From positions 1-64,000 of the forward strand of contig JAFTNJ010000023.1 in assembly GCA_017451915.1 (NCBI GenBank): a DNA stretch of 64,000 nucleotides. The letters are read 5' to 3'. The position numbers and the translations under genes were made by a program. Below the pieces are notes generated by a model. It was not told the DNA's origin and did no database searches. It saw only the letters and a program-made list of their open reading frames with translations. The DNA comes from Clostridia bacterium (GTDB lineage: Bacteria > Bacillota > Clostridia > Oscillospirales > CAG-272). This document shows, one piece after another, positions 50,414-60,283 of the stretch. Within the stretch, counting starts at the first letter, position 1; each line of letters starts with the position of its first letter.

Positions 50414-51139
50414 ATGTTACAAGTCATCCCCGATTTTATTTTCATCATTCCGGATCTCATTTTCGTTCTGATCGGCGTCTTTATCATTTGGAGAACCGCA
50501 AAGCGCGGCTTTTTGAAAAGTGTTTTAAAGTTCGCCCGTTTTATTCTGGCCTTTATTGCCGCCTCCATTCTGGGAAAGCCGGTATCGGCCTTCCTCTACG
50601 AGAACTTTATCAATCAACCGGTGTACGACGCGGTTTTTAAGAAGGTACAAGAGATTTATCAAAGCGCGGCAGGAGAGTTCTCCGCCCAAAGTGTACTTAA
50701 CAAGCTCCCCGGTTTCCTGATCAATGAGGAAATGGAACAAAATTTGGCACAGCTGGAGGGAACCGGAGAGGACCTGGTTGTGAATCTCAGTCAAACCATT
50801 GCAACGCCTCTGGCATCGGTGATCTCCAACGTGGTTGCTTACGCACTGGTTTTTATCGTTGCGTTTTTGGTACTGATTCTGGTGATCCGCTTGCTGGATG
50901 CCATCGTTAACAGCATTCCTCTGTTGAACTTTGCCAATCACCTCCTGGGTGCGGCCTGGGGCGTGATCGTTGCCGGTGTCATTCTTTTCATCGCGGCCTC
51001 CATTGTAAAGGCGTTCTGGTCAACGGCCGATTTTTATCAGCAGTCCACCGTGATCCGCTTTGTTGGAGAATCCGGTTGGCTGGAGGCAATGCATTTCCTG
51101 GACATCGGAAAGCAATTTATTACCACAATATTTCATTAA
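50414..51139 (+). CDS. CvpA family membrane protein
   Basis: A 241-residue protein: four membrane segments (about 10-27, 40-58, 133-157, 175-200) with a polar loop in the middle, as in the CvpA/colicin V production family. The role in Firmicutes is unknown. AGAAAGGAAG precedes the ATG. Could be made from the long operon or from the internal promoter at 50123. Confidence 0.82.
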   Translation: MLQVIPDFIFIIPDLIFVLIGVFIIWRTAKRGFLKSVLKFARFILAFIAASILGKPVSAFLYENFINQPVYDAVFKKVQEIYQSAAGEFSAQSVLNKLPGFLINEEMEQNLAQLEGTGEDLVVNLSQTIATPLASVISNVVAYALVFIVAFLVLILVIRLLDAIVNSIPLLNFANHLLGAAWGVIVAGVILFIAASIVKAFWSTADFYQQSTVIRFVGESGWLEAMHFLDIGKQFITTIFH

Positions 51140-51192
51140 TATTTCCCCCCGAGCAAAAAGAAAGGTATTCGATTTTTCGATAGTAAAATTCC

Positions 51193-53529
51193 ATGGTATT
51201 GTGTTCTCAATGTAATAAACGAATGGCGGTCATCTTCGTTACCAAGGTAGAAAACGGCACCAAGAGCTCCAAAGGCCTTTGCTTTAAATGCGCCAAGGAG
51301 ATGGGAGTTCCCGTAGACAACATCGTTGGAAACGTTATGAATCAGCTCGGCATTTCCCCCGAACAAATAGAAAGTGCCGAGGCCGATATGAACGCTATGC
51401 TGGAGCAAATGGAAACGCCCTCGGATATGGACGACAACGAGGACGGCGGCGCTCCCGCCATTGATCTTCCCAAGCTGTTCCGTGACGGTGTGTTCTTCTC
51501 TCAAAAGGACGAGAATGGCGTGACCAAGCCTGCCGATGGCGCAGGGAACAGCGATTCAGCTCCCAAAAAAGACAAAAAGAAAACAAAAGAAGCAAAAAAG
51601 TTAAAGTTTCTTCCCGTGTACAGCCGCAATCTGACCCAATATGCCAGAGAAGGAAAGCTGGACAAGATCATTGGGCGGGATCGGGAATTGGCGCGAGTGA
51701 TCCAGATCCTTTGCCGACGTCAAAAGAACAATCCTTGCCTGATCGGCGAGCCCGGTGTGGGCAAAACCGCTATTGCGGAGGCTCTGGCCATTCGTGTGGC
51801 TGCAGGAGAGGTTCCTTATAAGCTCCAGGGCAAGGAGATTTATCTCCTGGATATGACTGCTCTGGTTGCAGGAACCCAGTTCCGAGGACAGTTTGAATCG
51901 CGGATCCTCGGGCTTTTGAACGAGGTAACCGAGCTTGGAAACGTGATCCTGGTCATCGACGAGGTGCATAACATTGTTGGTACGGGAGAGGCAGAGGGAA
52001 GCGTCAACGCCGCCAATATCCTCAAGCCCGCGCTTTCCAGAGGTGAGGTGCAAATCATTGGTGCAACGACCCTGAACGAGTACCGCAAATATATTGAAAA
52101 GGATTCCGCTCTGGAGCGTCGATTCCAACCGGTGACCGTAGGTGAGCCCTCCATTGAGGAAACCGTGGAAATGCTGCAGGGCATCAAGCATTACTACGAG
52201 GAATTCCACGGAATTCAGATTCCTCAGGCGGTGCTTCGCCGTGCGGTGGTTCTCTCCGAACGGTATATCACCGATCGCTACCTTCCCGATAAGGCCATTG
52301 ATCTGTTGGACGAAGCCGCAGCCTATCTTTCTCTGTCCTCGGCTGCCATCAACGAATCCTACGCCATCCGCGATAAGCTGCTTGCTCTCAAGCAAAAGCG
52401 CGAGGACCTGGAAGGCGAGATTGCCGGAAACGATGCCGTTGAGCAACACCGCTATGAGGAGATCGCCAAGGTGCGCGCAGAGGAGCTGAAGCTCTCGGCG
52501 CGCCTGAACGAGTTGGATCCCCAGGCCAAATCCGTAGAGCTGACCGAAAGTGAAATTGCCGGTGTTATCGAGCTCTGGACGGGCGTTCCCGCCACCAGCA
52601 TCACCGAGAACGAGTTCGCCCAGATCGACCAGCTGGAGGCAAGACTGAAAAAACGCATCATCGGCCAAGACGTTGCGGTAGAGGCGGTTACCCGTGCCAT
52701 CAAGCGCAACCGCGCCGGCATCTCCTATAAAAGAAAGCCGGTATCCTTCATTTTTGCCGGTCCCACCGGCGTGGGGAAGACCGAGCTGGTTAAGACCCTT
52801 GCCAACGATCTCTTCCATTCTCCCGAGACCCTGATCCGCTTGGATATGTCGGAATTTATGGAAAAGCACTCGGTATCCAGAATCATCGGAGCCCCTCCCG
52901 GATACGTTGGCTACGATGAAGCCGGACAGTTGACCGAGAAAATCCGCCGTAGACCCTATTCCATCGTTCTGTTTGACGAGATCGAAAAGGCCCATCCCGA
53001 CGTGCTGAACATTTTGTTGCAGATCCTGGACGACGGACGCATCACCGATGCCCGCGGAAAGACCGTCAACTTTGAAAACACGGTGATCGTTATGACCACC
53101 AATGCCGGCTCCGATAAGACCGCCGCTCTGGCAGGCTTTTCGGATCAGCCCGGCAAGGCCGAGAGTGAAAAGACCCAAAAGGCCTTGGAAAGCTTTTTGC
53201 GTCCCGAATTTATCAATCGTGTGGACGAGATCATCACCTTCCGTCAGTTAGATGAGAACGATTTCGAGCGCATTGCCGCCATCATGCTGGAGGAGCTGAA
53301 GACCGCCCTGGCTGAAAAAGCCTTGAAGCTCACCTATAGCGATGCTGCCCTGAAGCGCATTGCTGCCGACTCCTTCTCCCGCAAGTTTGGTGCCCGCAAT
53401 ATGCGCCGCTATATTCAAAAGGAGATCGAGGATCGCCTGGCCGAGCTTATCATCGCCGACTATCAAAAGACCTATTCGGTTGCCAAAATCGGCGTTAAGG
53501 ACGGAAAAATCGTGGTTCATTGCATGTAA
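51193..53529 (+). CDS. Clp-type AAA+ unfoldase with N-terminal zinc finger (ClpE/ClpC-like)
   Basis: A 778-residue HSP100 ATPase. An N-terminal four-Cys zinc finger (Cys4, Cys7, Cys30, Cys33) takes the place of Clp_N repeats, as in ClpE. An acidic, then Lys-rich linker (residues 60-135) follows. AAA-1 Walker [10 protein letters not shown] near 185, AAA-2 Walker [10 protein letters not shown] near 523, and a central UVR-like coiled coil (about 390-450). LAGF near 647 in the second module resembles the ClpP-binding loop. No Shine-Dalgarno sequence precedes ATG 51193; the zinc finger would be lost with the next ATG, so I keep it. Confidence 0.9.
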   Translation: MVLCSQCNKRMAVIFVTKVENGTKSSKGLCFKCAKEMGVPVDNIVGNVMNQLGISPEQIESAEADMNAMLEQMETPSDMDDNEDGGAPAIDLPKLFRDGVFFSQKDENGVTKPADGAGNSDSAPKKDKKKTKEAKKLKFLPVYSRNLTQYAREGKLDKIIGRDRELARVIQILCRRQKNNPCLIGEPGVGKTAIAEALAIRVAAGEVPYKLQGKEIYLLDMTALVAGTQFRGQFESRILGLLNEVTELGNVILVIDEVHNIVGTGEAEGSVNAANILKPALSRGEVQIIGATTLNEYRKYIEKDSALERRFQPVTVGEPSIEETVEMLQGIKHYYEEFHGIQIPQAVLRRAVVLSERYITDRYLPDKAIDLLDEAAAYLSLSSAAINESYAIRDKLLALKQKREDLEGEIAGNDAVEQHRYEEIAKVRAEELKLSARLNELDPQAKSVELTESEIAGVIELWTGVPATSITENEFAQIDQLEARLKKRIIGQDVAVEAVTRAIKRNRAGISYKRKPVSFIFAGPTGVGKTELVKTLANDLFHSPETLIRLDMSEFMEKHSVSRIIGAPPGYVGYDEAGQLTEKIRRRPYSIVLFDEIEKAHPDVLNILLQILDDGRITDARGKTVNFENTVIVMTTNAGSDKTAALAGFSDQPGKAESEKTQKALESFLRPEFINRVDEIITFRQLDENDFERIAAIMLEELKTALAEKALKLTYSDAALKRIAADSFSRKFGARNMRRYIQKEIEDRLAELIIADYQKTYSVAKIGVKDGKIVVHCM

Positions 53530-53540
53530 TTTCAACAAAA

Positions 53541-53582
53541 GAGTGAACAGCCGTGATCACAGACGGCTCGTTCACTCTTTTT
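53541..53582 (+). terminator. Terminator of the ruvC-clp operon
   Basis: GAGTGAAC (53541-53548) with GTTCACTC (53570-53577), inner pairs AGCCGT/ACGGCT, then T-run. Confidence 0.88.
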
Positions 53583-53678
53583 GCCCGTAAGGATTTTTGA
53601 CCATAGGAAATCGGACAGCCAAGCACCTGCATATACTGTCTATGCGAATATTTAATTTTGGAAAGGATACGGTTCGCT

Positions 53679-53972
53679 ATGAAACGTTGCAGCACCGCAG
53701 ATCTGCGACATTTGGAAATCATCAATCTGTGCGATGGCGCAAGACTTGGCTATGCATGCGATTTTGAATTTGATAAAGAGGACGCGCGGATCCTTGCCCT
53801 GGTGGTTCCCGGAAGCTCCGGCTTTTTGGGGCTGGGCAGGGAAGACGATTTGATCATTCCCTGGCACCTGATCGAGTGCATTGGAGAGGACACGATCCTG
53901 GTAAAGCTCTCCCAACAAGAGCTTTCCTGCTGCTCCTGCTCCGAAAAGAAGAAGCGTCGCTTTCATTTTTGA
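53679..53972 (+). CDS. YlmC/YmxH family PRC-barrel protein
   Basis: A 97-residue protein with one PRC-barrel domain: LRHLEIINLCDGARLGYACDFEFD near residue 9 and REDDLIIPWHLIECIGEDTILVKL near 56. YlmC/YmxH members are found in spore-formers and are annotated as sporulation-linked. The C-terminal tail is unusual, with SCCSCSEKKKRRFHF (three Cys then basic). GGAAAGGAT precedes ATG 53679. A 5-base inverted repeat GCATA/TATGC lies at 53629-53645 upstream. Confidence 0.85.
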   Translation: MKRCSTADLRHLEIINLCDGARLGYACDFEFDKEDARILALVVPGSSGFLGLGREDDLIIPWHLIECIGEDTILVKLSQQELSCCSCSEKKKRRFHF

Positions 53973-54011
53973 GAAAAAGTGTGAATAATTTGTAAAAAAT
54001 AGAAATTGATG

Positions 54012-54040
54012 TTGCAATTATATCAAATGTATGGTATAAT
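54012..54040 (+). promoter_or_regulatory. Promoter of rpsB-tsf
   Basis: TTGCAA (54012-54017), 17-base spacer, TGGTATAAT with TATAAT at 54035-54040. Confidence 0.75.
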
Positions 54041-54046
54041 CTCTTG

Positions 54047-54188
54047 TAATTGTGTTGTAATGCGTTTTCGCGGCGCAAAATAACGCAAAATAAAAAATCA
54101 CACACACCGAATGATCGTTGCAACGGTGCCGCTTTTGCGGTTTTGGCAATGCGTTACGGTGGTGGAAAAACCGAAGGAGGACATTGAA
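54047..54188 (+). promoter_or_regulatory. Long rpsB leader, possible autoregulatory RNA
   Basis: About 140 bases lie between the expected transcript start and the rpsB start. They hold several short self-complementary stretches (GCGTT / AACGC near 54061-54090, CCGCTTTTGCGG at 54129-54140) and no start codon with a good RBS before 54174. Ribosomal protein leaders of this length often bind their product (here S2), but no defined S2 motif was recognised. Confidence 0.4.
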
Positions 54189-54920
54189 ATGTCTGTTATT
54201 TCTATCAAGCAGCTGCTTGAAGCAGGTGTTCATTTCGGACACCACACCAGAAGATGGAACCCCAAAATGCAGGAGTACATTTTCACCGAGAGAAATGGTA
54301 TTTATATCATTGACCTGCAAAAGACGGTGAAGAAGTTTGACGAGGCTTACAACTTTGTTCGTGAGCTCTCCGAGAGCAACGGCACTCTGCTGTTCGTTGG
54401 TACCAAGAAGCAGGCCGCAGAGGCAATCAAGGAAGAGGCTAACCGTTGCGGTATGTACTACGTAAACGTTCGTTGGCCCGGCGGTATGATGACCAACTTC
54501 AAGACCATCAAGAAGTCCATCAATCGTCTGAACGACCTGTACAAGATGCAGGAGGACGGCACCTTTGATCTGCTTCCCAAGAAGGAAGTTGCCGCTATGC
54601 AGAAGGAGATCTTTGACCTTGAGAAGAGCTACGGCGGTATCAAGACCATGGAGAAGCTTCCCGACGCTGTATTTATCGTTGACCCCAAGAAGGAAAGAAA
54701 CGCTGTTCTCGAAGCAAAGAAGCTGGGCATTCCGGTAATTGCTATCGTAGATACCAACTGCGATCCCGATGATGCCGACTATATCATTCCCGGTAACGAC
54801 GACGCAATCCGCGCTATTAAGCTGATCTCCTCCGCTCTGGCTGATGCCATCATCGAGGGCAAGCAGGGTGAAGAGACCGCAACCGAGGAAGCTCCCGCTG
54901 AGGAAGCTGCTGAGCAATAA
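54189..54920 (+). CDS. rpsB: 30S ribosomal protein S2
   Basis: A 243-residue S2: [23 protein letters not shown] at the N-terminus, [12 protein letters not shown] near 99, [38 protein letters not shown] near 160, and an acidic tail ([15 protein letters not shown]) beyond the usual end. AAGGAGGA precedes the ATG. Directly followed by tsf. Confidence 0.98.
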   Translation: MSVISIKQLLEAGVHFGHHTRRWNPKMQEYIFTERNGIYIIDLQKTVKKFDEAYNFVRELSESNGTLLFVGTKKQAAEAIKEEANRCGMYYVNVRWPGGMMTNFKTIKKSINRLNDLYKMQEDGTFDLLPKKEVAAMQKEIFDLEKSYGGIKTMEKLPDAVFIVDPKKERNAVLEAKKLGIPVIAIVDTNCDPDDADYIIPGNDDAIRAIKLISSALADAIIEGKQGEETATEEAPAEEAAEQ

Positions 54921-54948
54921 TTTTTGATTATTAGAGAGGAATACGAAA

Positions 54949-55872
54949 ATGGCTACTATTACAGCAAAAGACGTTGCCGCTCTCCGCGCAAAAACCGGTA
55001 TCGGTATGATGGAGTGCAAGAAGGCACTTGTTGAAGCAAACGGTGATGCAGAAGCCGCAATCAAGATCCTTCGTGAGAAGGGTGAGCTGAAGGCTGAGTC
55101 CAAGATGGCTACCAGAATCGCTGCTGACGGTATCGTTGAGATCCTGAAGGATGGCAACTACACCGCAATGATCGAGGTAAACTCCGAGACCGACTTCGTA
55201 GCAAAGAACGAATCCTTCAAGGAATTCGTTAGCGAGCTGCTCAAGATCATCATTGCTCAGAAGCCTGCTGATATTGATGCTCTGTTGGCTTGCAAGTACG
55301 ATGACGAGATGAACGTAGATGGCAAGATCAAGGAAATGATCTTCAAGATCGGTGAAAAGCTGACCGTTCGTCGCTTTGTACTGGTTGAAGGTGTTACCAG
55401 CACCTACATTCACGGCACCGGCTCCATCGGTGTTATCGCCAAGTTCGAGACCGACGTGGCTGACAAGCCCGAGTTCGCTGCTTTCGCAAAGAACATCGCT
55501 CTCCAGATCGGCGCATACCCCACTCCTTACCTCTGCAGAGAGCAGGTTCCTGCTTCTGTAATCGAGGAAGAGAAGAACATTCTTCTGGCACAGATCGCTA
55601 ACGATCCTGCAAACGCTAAGAAGCCCGATGCAATCAAGGAAAAGATGGTTATGGGTAGAATCTCCAAGTTCTACGATAACAACTGCCTGGTTGACATGAC
55701 CTACGTTAAGGACGAGGACATGAAGGTTGGCAAGTACGTTGAGGTTACCGCAAAGGAACTCGGCGGCTCCATTAAGATCGTTGACTTCTTCCGTTATGAG
55801 AAGGGCGAAGGCATTCAGAAGAGAGAAGAGAACTTTGCAGACGAAATCGCAAAGATGACCGCCGGCAAGTAA
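54949..55872 (+). CDS. tsf: Elongation factor Ts
   Basis: Nucleotide exchange factor for EF-Tu. N-terminal UBA-like domain (AKDVAALRAKTGIGMMECKKAL), the EF-Tu contact NSETDFVAKN near residue 82, and the dimerisation core. 307 residues. AGAGAGGAA precedes the ATG. Confidence 0.98.
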   Translation: MATITAKDVAALRAKTGIGMMECKKALVEANGDAEAAIKILREKGELKAESKMATRIAADGIVEILKDGNYTAMIEVNSETDFVAKNESFKEFVSELLKIIIAQKPADIDALLACKYDDEMNVDGKIKEMIFKIGEKLTVRRFVLVEGVTSTYIHGTGSIGVIAKFETDVADKPEFAAFAKNIALQIGAYPTPYLCREQVPASVIEEEKNILLAQIANDPANAKKPDAIKEKMVMGRISKFYDNNCLVDMTYVKDEDMKVGKYVEVTAKELGGSIKIVDFFRYEKGEGIQKREENFADEIAKMTAGK

Positions 55873-55882
55873 TTGACTTTCG

Positions 55883-55926
55883 AAAGAAAGGGATGGATCC
55901 CAAAGATCCGTCCCTTTCTTTTTTTC
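55883..55926 (+). terminator. Terminator of rpsB-tsf
   Basis: AAAGAAAGGGATGGATC (55883-55899) with GATCCGTCCCTTTCTTT (55905-55921), one G-U pair, then T-run. Confidence 0.88.
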
Positions 55927-55994
55927 TTTGGCAAATATTCATGAGGAAAGGCAAAGTTTTTTCGTATTTCTTTGATTTATTTACAAAAAAAGTG

Positions 55995-56023
55995 TTTACA
56001 AAAAGCAATTTTTGTAGTAAAAT
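55995..56023 (+). promoter_or_regulatory. Promoter of the pyrH-to-polC operon
   Basis: TTTACA (55995-56000), 17-base spacer, TAAAAT (56018-56023). Confidence 0.65.
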
Positions 56024-56064
56024 AAAGAGGAAGTATTGGAAATCATTTGAGGAGATTGAATCAT

Positions 56065-56775
56065 ATGAGCGAACCAAAGTATAAACGCATATTGCTGAAG
56101 CTTTCCGGTGAGGCGCTTTCCTCCAAGGAAAAGGGCATTTTGGACTTTGATTTTATGACCAAGGTCGCGCAACAGATCAAGCGTTGCGTGGATCAAGGAG
56201 TTCAGGTTGGCGTCATCGTTGGCGCCGGCAACATCTGGCGTGGGCGCCAGGGCACCGGTATGGATCAGTGCCGTGCGGATTCCATGGGCATGTTGGCCAC
56301 CACCATCAATGCCATTGCCCTTCAGGACGTTTTCCTGCGTGAGGGAATGGATGCCGTGGTCATGACCGCTGTGGAAATGCACGCATTTGCCGATCATTAT
56401 TCCTCCCGTGAGGCAATTCGAAATTTGGAAGAGGGAAAGGTCATCATCTTTGGTTGTGGACTGGGAACCCCCTTCTTCTCCACCGACACCGCCGCCGCGC
56501 TCCGCGCCGCAGAGATCAAGGCCGATTGTATCCTCATGGCGAAGAACATTGACGCGATCTACAGTGCCGATCCCAAGCTGGATCCCAACGCGGTGCGCTA
56601 CTCCGATCTGACCTATCGCCAGATCATCGATCAGAACCTGCGAGCCCTGGATCTTCCTTCCACGGTTCTTTGCATGGATAATGACATCAACGGTTACGCC
56701 TTTGGGCTTGCCGATCCCGAAAACATCTACCGCGTGGTGATGGGCGAAGCAGTAGGAACCGCCATCCACAACTAA
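56065..56775 (+). CDS. pyrH: UMP kinase
   Basis: Phosphorylates UMP to UDP. Amino-acid-kinase fold: RILLKLSGEALS near residue 9, VGVIVGAGNIWRGRQG near 50, the UMP site MGMLATTINAIALQD near 73, and FGCGLGTPFFSTDTAAALRAAEIKAD near 130. 236 residues. GAGGAG before ATG 56065; an earlier ATG at 56047 overlaps the RBS and is less likely. Confidence 0.97.
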   Translation: MSEPKYKRILLKLSGEALSSKEKGILDFDFMTKVAQQIKRCVDQGVQVGVIVGAGNIWRGRQGTGMDQCRADSMGMLATTINAIALQDVFLREGMDAVVMTAVEMHAFADHYSSREAIRNLEEGKVIIFGCGLGTPFFSTDTAAALRAAEIKADCILMAKNIDAIYSADPKLDPNAVRYSDLTYRQIIDQNLRALDLPSTVLCMDNDINGYAFGLADPENIYRVVMGEAVGTAIHN

Positions 56776-56813
56776 AATTTATTTACTACTTACATAGAAA
56801 GGATTAAAGCCTT

Positions 56814-57368
56814 ATGAAATTCAACACCAAAAATACCGAAGAGAAAATGAAAAAAAGCGTTGCTATCTATGAGAGCAACCTTTCCACCATTCGCGCAAGC
56901 CAGGCAAACACCGCCATCGTATCCAAGGTAACCTTTGAATACTACGGTGCCCCCACCAAGCTGGTAGATATGGCATCGGTATCGGTTACCGACCCCAAGA
57001 CGCTGACCATTTCTCCCTACGACCGCTCCACCCTCAAGGCCATGGTAAAGGCATTGCTGGCGTCCGACATTGGAATCACCCCCCAGGATGACGGTGCAGT
57101 GATCCGTCTGGTATTCCCGCCTCTGACCGAGGAACACCGTAAAGGCTTGGCAAAGCAGATCCAGAAAATGGGCGAGGATGCACGCGTTATCATTCGTAAC
57201 ATCCGCAGAGACGCCAACGATGAGATCAAGAAGCTGAAAAAGGATGGAGAAATGACCGAGGACGAGCAAAAGGCCGGCGAAAAGGCAGTACAGGAGCTGA
57301 CCGACCAGTACATTAAGATCGTTGACGGTATTACGACGCAAAAGAATAAGGAAGTTATGCAGCTTTGA
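56814..57368 (+). CDS. frr: Ribosome recycling factor
   Basis: Splits post-termination ribosomes with EF-G. Signature NIRRDANDEIKKLKKDGEMTEDEQK near residue 127, and RASQANTAIVSKVTFEYYGAPTKL near 27. 184 residues, normal. AAAGGAT precedes the ATG. Confidence 0.98.
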   Translation: MKFNTKNTEEKMKKSVAIYESNLSTIRASQANTAIVSKVTFEYYGAPTKLVDMASVSVTDPKTLTISPYDRSTLKAMVKALLASDIGITPQDDGAVIRLVFPPLTEEHRKGLAKQIQKMGEDARVIIRNIRRDANDEIKKLKKDGEMTEDEQKAGEKAVQELTDQYIKIVDGITTQKNKEVMQL

Positions 57369-57391
57369 TTCTGTTTCTTTCACTGTTTGCA

Positions 57392-57424
57392 GGGCTGTCG
57401 CGCAGAAATTTGGTGCGGCAGCCC
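57392..57424 (+). promoter_or_regulatory. Hairpin between frr and uppS
   Basis: GGGCTGTCGC (57392-57401) with GCGGCAGCCC (57415-57424), one G-U pair. No U-run follows, so it is more likely an mRNA stability or attenuation element than a full terminator. Confidence 0.5.
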
Positions 57425-57449
57425 CTATCTTGAATTATGGAGAAAACAA

Positions 57450-58178
57450 ATGTTTGGATGGTTCAAAAAGAAGACAAAGTCCACACAGACAATAAAAGTG
57501 GATGACCGCTTACAGCACATTGCGTTTATTATGGACGGCAACGGCCGTTGGGCGCAAAAAAGAGGTATGCCTCGGGAATACGGACACTCCCACGGGGCGG
57601 CAACCTTTAAAAAGATCGGACGGTACTGCGAGAGCATTGGTTTAAAGTATATGACCGTCTATGCCTTTTCCACCGAAAACTGGAAGCGGCCGCAAAAGGA
57701 AGTGGATACCATTATGAAGATCTTCGACGATTATATCGAAGAATGCTTCCTGGAGATGGAAGAGGACAACGTTCATTTTCGGTTTATCGGAAACCTGGAC
57801 ATTTTCCCGGCAGAGCTACGGGAAAAGATGGATCGCATCGACCGTCAAACGGCGCACAAGCCTTTTATCCTCAATATTGCTGTCAACTATGGCGGCCGTG
57901 AGGAGATCACGCACGCCTGCAACGAATTGATCCGCGCCGGAAAGACCAAGGTGACCGAGGAAGATATCAATGCCAACATTTATACCGTTGGATGTCCCGA
58001 TCCCGATCTGATCGTGCGTACCGGAGGCGATCTTCGTACCTCCAACTTTTTGCTTTGGCAGTCTGCCTACGCAGAATACTATTTTACCGACGTTCTCTGG
58101 CCGGATTACAGTGCTGAGGACGTCAATCAAGCCGTTACCGCCTTTTATTCCCGAAAGCGCCGCTACGGCGGAGTGTAA
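57450..58178 (+). CDS. uppS: Undecaprenyl diphosphate synthase
   Basis: Makes C55-PP, carrier lipid for wall synthesis, by cis-condensation. HIAFIMDGNGRWAQKRG near residue 23 (Asp in the DGNGRW motif), FSTENWKRP near 82, and the C-terminal RTGGDLRTSNFLLWQSAYAE near 190. The usual GGE is GGD here, a conservative change. 242 residues. GGAG lies 7 bases before the ATG. Confidence 0.96.
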   Translation: MFGWFKKKTKSTQTIKVDDRLQHIAFIMDGNGRWAQKRGMPREYGHSHGAATFKKIGRYCESIGLKYMTVYAFSTENWKRPQKEVDTIMKIFDDYIEECFLEMEEDNVHFRFIGNLDIFPAELREKMDRIDRQTAHKPFILNIAVNYGGREEITHACNELIRAGKTKVTEEDINANIYTVGCPDPDLIVRTGGDLRTSNFLLWQSAYAEYYFTDVLWPDYSAEDVNQAVTAFYSRKRRYGGV

Positions 58179-58201
58179 ACAAACGAGAGGGTTGAATTTA
58201 C

Positions 58202-59056
58202 ATGAAAACAAGAATTATTACGGCGATCGTTGCCATTTTGATCCTGTTGCCGGTTCTGATCTTTTCTCATACGGCACTGTTTCCCATTGCCATGGCAATT
58301 TGCTCCGTGGTTGCGATTTATGAAATGTCGGCGTGCATCGGCGTAAAAAAAGAATGGGCATTTACGGTTCCCGTATACCTCATTGCCACCGGAATGCCAT
58401 TCCTTATTCGCTACTGCGCCAATCCCAATACGGTGCGCCAATGCGTAACCGCGCTTCTTTGCGTTGCTTTGATGTATTTCCTTGCACTTATGACCTTTTC
58501 CCATGGAAAATACAAGCTGGCAGACGTGGCAATCTGGGTCATGACCGCTCTTTACATCCTGGTGGGCTTTAACGCCATCCTTATGGTGCGTGACTATGAA
58601 GCCGCAGGAAAATTCGTTTATCTGATGATCTTTATTGGTGCTTGGGTCACCGATACCTTTGCTTATTTTTGCGGTATGCTCCTTGGCAAGGGCGGAAAGC
58701 ATAAGCTGATTCCCGACGTTAGTCCCAAGAAAACGGTGGAAGGAAGTATTGGCGGCATCGTTTTTTGCGTTCTTTCCATGCTGTTGTTCGGTTGGATCAT
58801 TGAACAAATCGACATTCAATGGAAAGCCGATTATCTGCTTCTTGCTCTTGCGGGATTGGTGATCTCCGTGGTATCCCAGGTGGGAGATCTTTGCATGTCC
58901 TTTATCAAGAGAACCTACGGCATCAAGGATTACGGCAAGCTGTTCCCGGGACACGGCGGTGTGCTGGATCGCTTTGATTCGATCCTCGCCGTGGCATCGA
59001 TCCTGGCGGTATTCTGTTCTTATTTTAACTTTTTTCAAGACATGATTCGTGCGTGA
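58202..59056 (+). CDS. cdsA: Phosphatidate cytidylyltransferase
   Basis: Makes CDP-diacylglycerol. A 284-residue membrane protein with about seven segments. The family signature SFIKRTYGIKDYGKLFPGHGGVLDRFD (residues 239-265) is intact and VSPKKTVEGSIGG near 175 is present. Follows uppS by 23 bases. Confidence 0.96.
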   Translation: MKTRIITAIVAILILLPVLIFSHTALFPIAMAICSVVAIYEMSACIGVKKEWAFTVPVYLIATGMPFLIRYCANPNTVRQCVTALLCVALMYFLALMTFSHGKYKLADVAIWVMTALYILVGFNAILMVRDYEAAGKFVYLMIFIGAWVTDTFAYFCGMLLGKGGKHKLIPDVSPKKTVEGSIGGIVFCVLSMLLFGWIIEQIDIQWKADYLLLALAGLVISVVSQVGDLCMSFIKRTYGIKDYGKLFPGHGGVLDRFDSILAVASILAVFCSYFNFFQDMIRA

Positions 59057-59071
59057 ATATAGGAGATCGAT

Positions 59072-60247
59072 ATGAATTCTAATCTTTACCCGTCTATGAC
59101 CATTCTTGGCTCCACCGGCTCGGTGGGAGAGCAAGCAATCGACGTGGCAATGCAAAACAATATTCCAGTAAACGCGATTTGCGCGCAAAAGAACGTGGAC
59201 CGCGTGGAGGAGCAGGCACGGCGGCTCAAGGTTAAGGCTTGCGCCATGGCGGATCCCGCTGCGGCCAAGGATTTAAAGCTTCGCCTGGCCGATACGCCGA
59301 TCCGCGTATTCACGGGAGAGCAGGGTATTTGTGAAATGATTGCGGAGCCCTACGACCAAAATGAGGTCGTGGTCAACTCCATCATTGGAGAGGCCGGACT
59401 CAAGCCCACCTTGCAAACCCTTTCCGCTGGTAAGCGGCTGGCATTGGCCAACAAAGAATCCCTGGTTTGTGCCGGGGAATTCGTGATGAAGCTGGCAAAG
59501 GAAAAGAATCTGGAAATCCTCCCGGTGGACAGCGAGCACAGTGCAATCTTCCAATGCCTGCGCTCGGGTGCCAAAAAGGAGATCAAAAAGATCCTGCTGA
59601 CCGCCTCGGGAGGGCCCTTCTACGGGATGACTCGCGAGGAGCTGCAAAGCATCACCGTGGAGCGGGCGCTGGCGCACCCCACCTGGAATATGGGGGCCAA
59701 GATTACCATTGATAGCGCGACCCTGATGAACAAGGGCTTTGAGGTCATCGAGGCCGTTCATCTTTTTGACGTCCAGCCCTCCCAGATCGAGGTGCTGGTA
59801 CACCGGGAGAGCATAATGCATTCCGCGGTGGAATATATTGATAACAGTATTATTGCGCAAATGTCTACGCCGGATATGCGTCTTTGCGTGCAATACGCCT
59901 TGACCCATCCCCACCGTACCGCCGCGGTCATTCCCCCCTGCGATCTTACTGCGCTTGGCAAGCTGACCTTCCAAAAGCCCGACACCAAAACCTTTGTTTT
60001 GTTGCAACTGGCTTTGGACGCTATTCGCATTGGCGGAGCCGTTCCCGCGGTACTGAACGCGGCAAACGAGGTTGCCGTAGATGCATTCCTGCATCATCGG
60101 TTGTCTTTTCTTGGTATTATGGACCTGGTATCCAAAACGGTGGATGCATTTTCTGACGCAAATCGAGTGGACTCTGTAGAGGATATTTTCTCGTTTGACC
60201 TGGCCGCAAGAGCCAAGGCAAATGAACTTTTGGCAAGTTATCATTGA
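59072..60247 (+). CDS. dxr: 1-deoxy-D-xylulose 5-phosphate reductoisomerase
   Basis: First committed MEP-pathway enzyme. NADPH loop ILGSTGSVGEQA near residue 11, substrate/metal site VDSEHSAIFQCL near 149, and LLTASGGPFYGMTREEL near 173. AHPTWNMGAKITIDSATLMNKGFEVIEA near 200 is a highly conserved block. 391 residues. Overlaps context with ispG of the same pathway two genes on. Confidence 0.97.
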   Translation: MNSNLYPSMTILGSTGSVGEQAIDVAMQNNIPVNAICAQKNVDRVEEQARRLKVKACAMADPAAAKDLKLRLADTPIRVFTGEQGICEMIAEPYDQNEVVVNSIIGEAGLKPTLQTLSAGKRLALANKESLVCAGEFVMKLAKEKNLEILPVDSEHSAIFQCLRSGAKKEIKKILLTASGGPFYGMTREELQSITVERALAHPTWNMGAKITIDSATLMNKGFEVIEAVHLFDVQPSQIEVLVHRESIMHSAVEYIDNSIIAQMSTPDMRLCVQYALTHPHRTAAVIPPCDLTALGKLTFQKPDTKTFVLLQLALDAIRIGGAVPAVLNAANEVAVDAFLHHRLSFLGIMDLVSKTVDAFSDANRVDSVEDIFSFDLAARAKANELLASYH

Positions 60248-60283
60248 TCGCTTTGCTGATCATAAACGGAGGAACATCATTTC

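Noticed and set aside
51601..53178. 525-codon open frame opposite the Clp gene
   Set aside because: Antisense shadow; the AAA+ motifs are on the plus strand.
54047..54188. Start of rpsB at 54111
   Set aside because: No RBS there; AAGGAGGA precedes ATG 54189 and the usual S2 N-terminus begins there.
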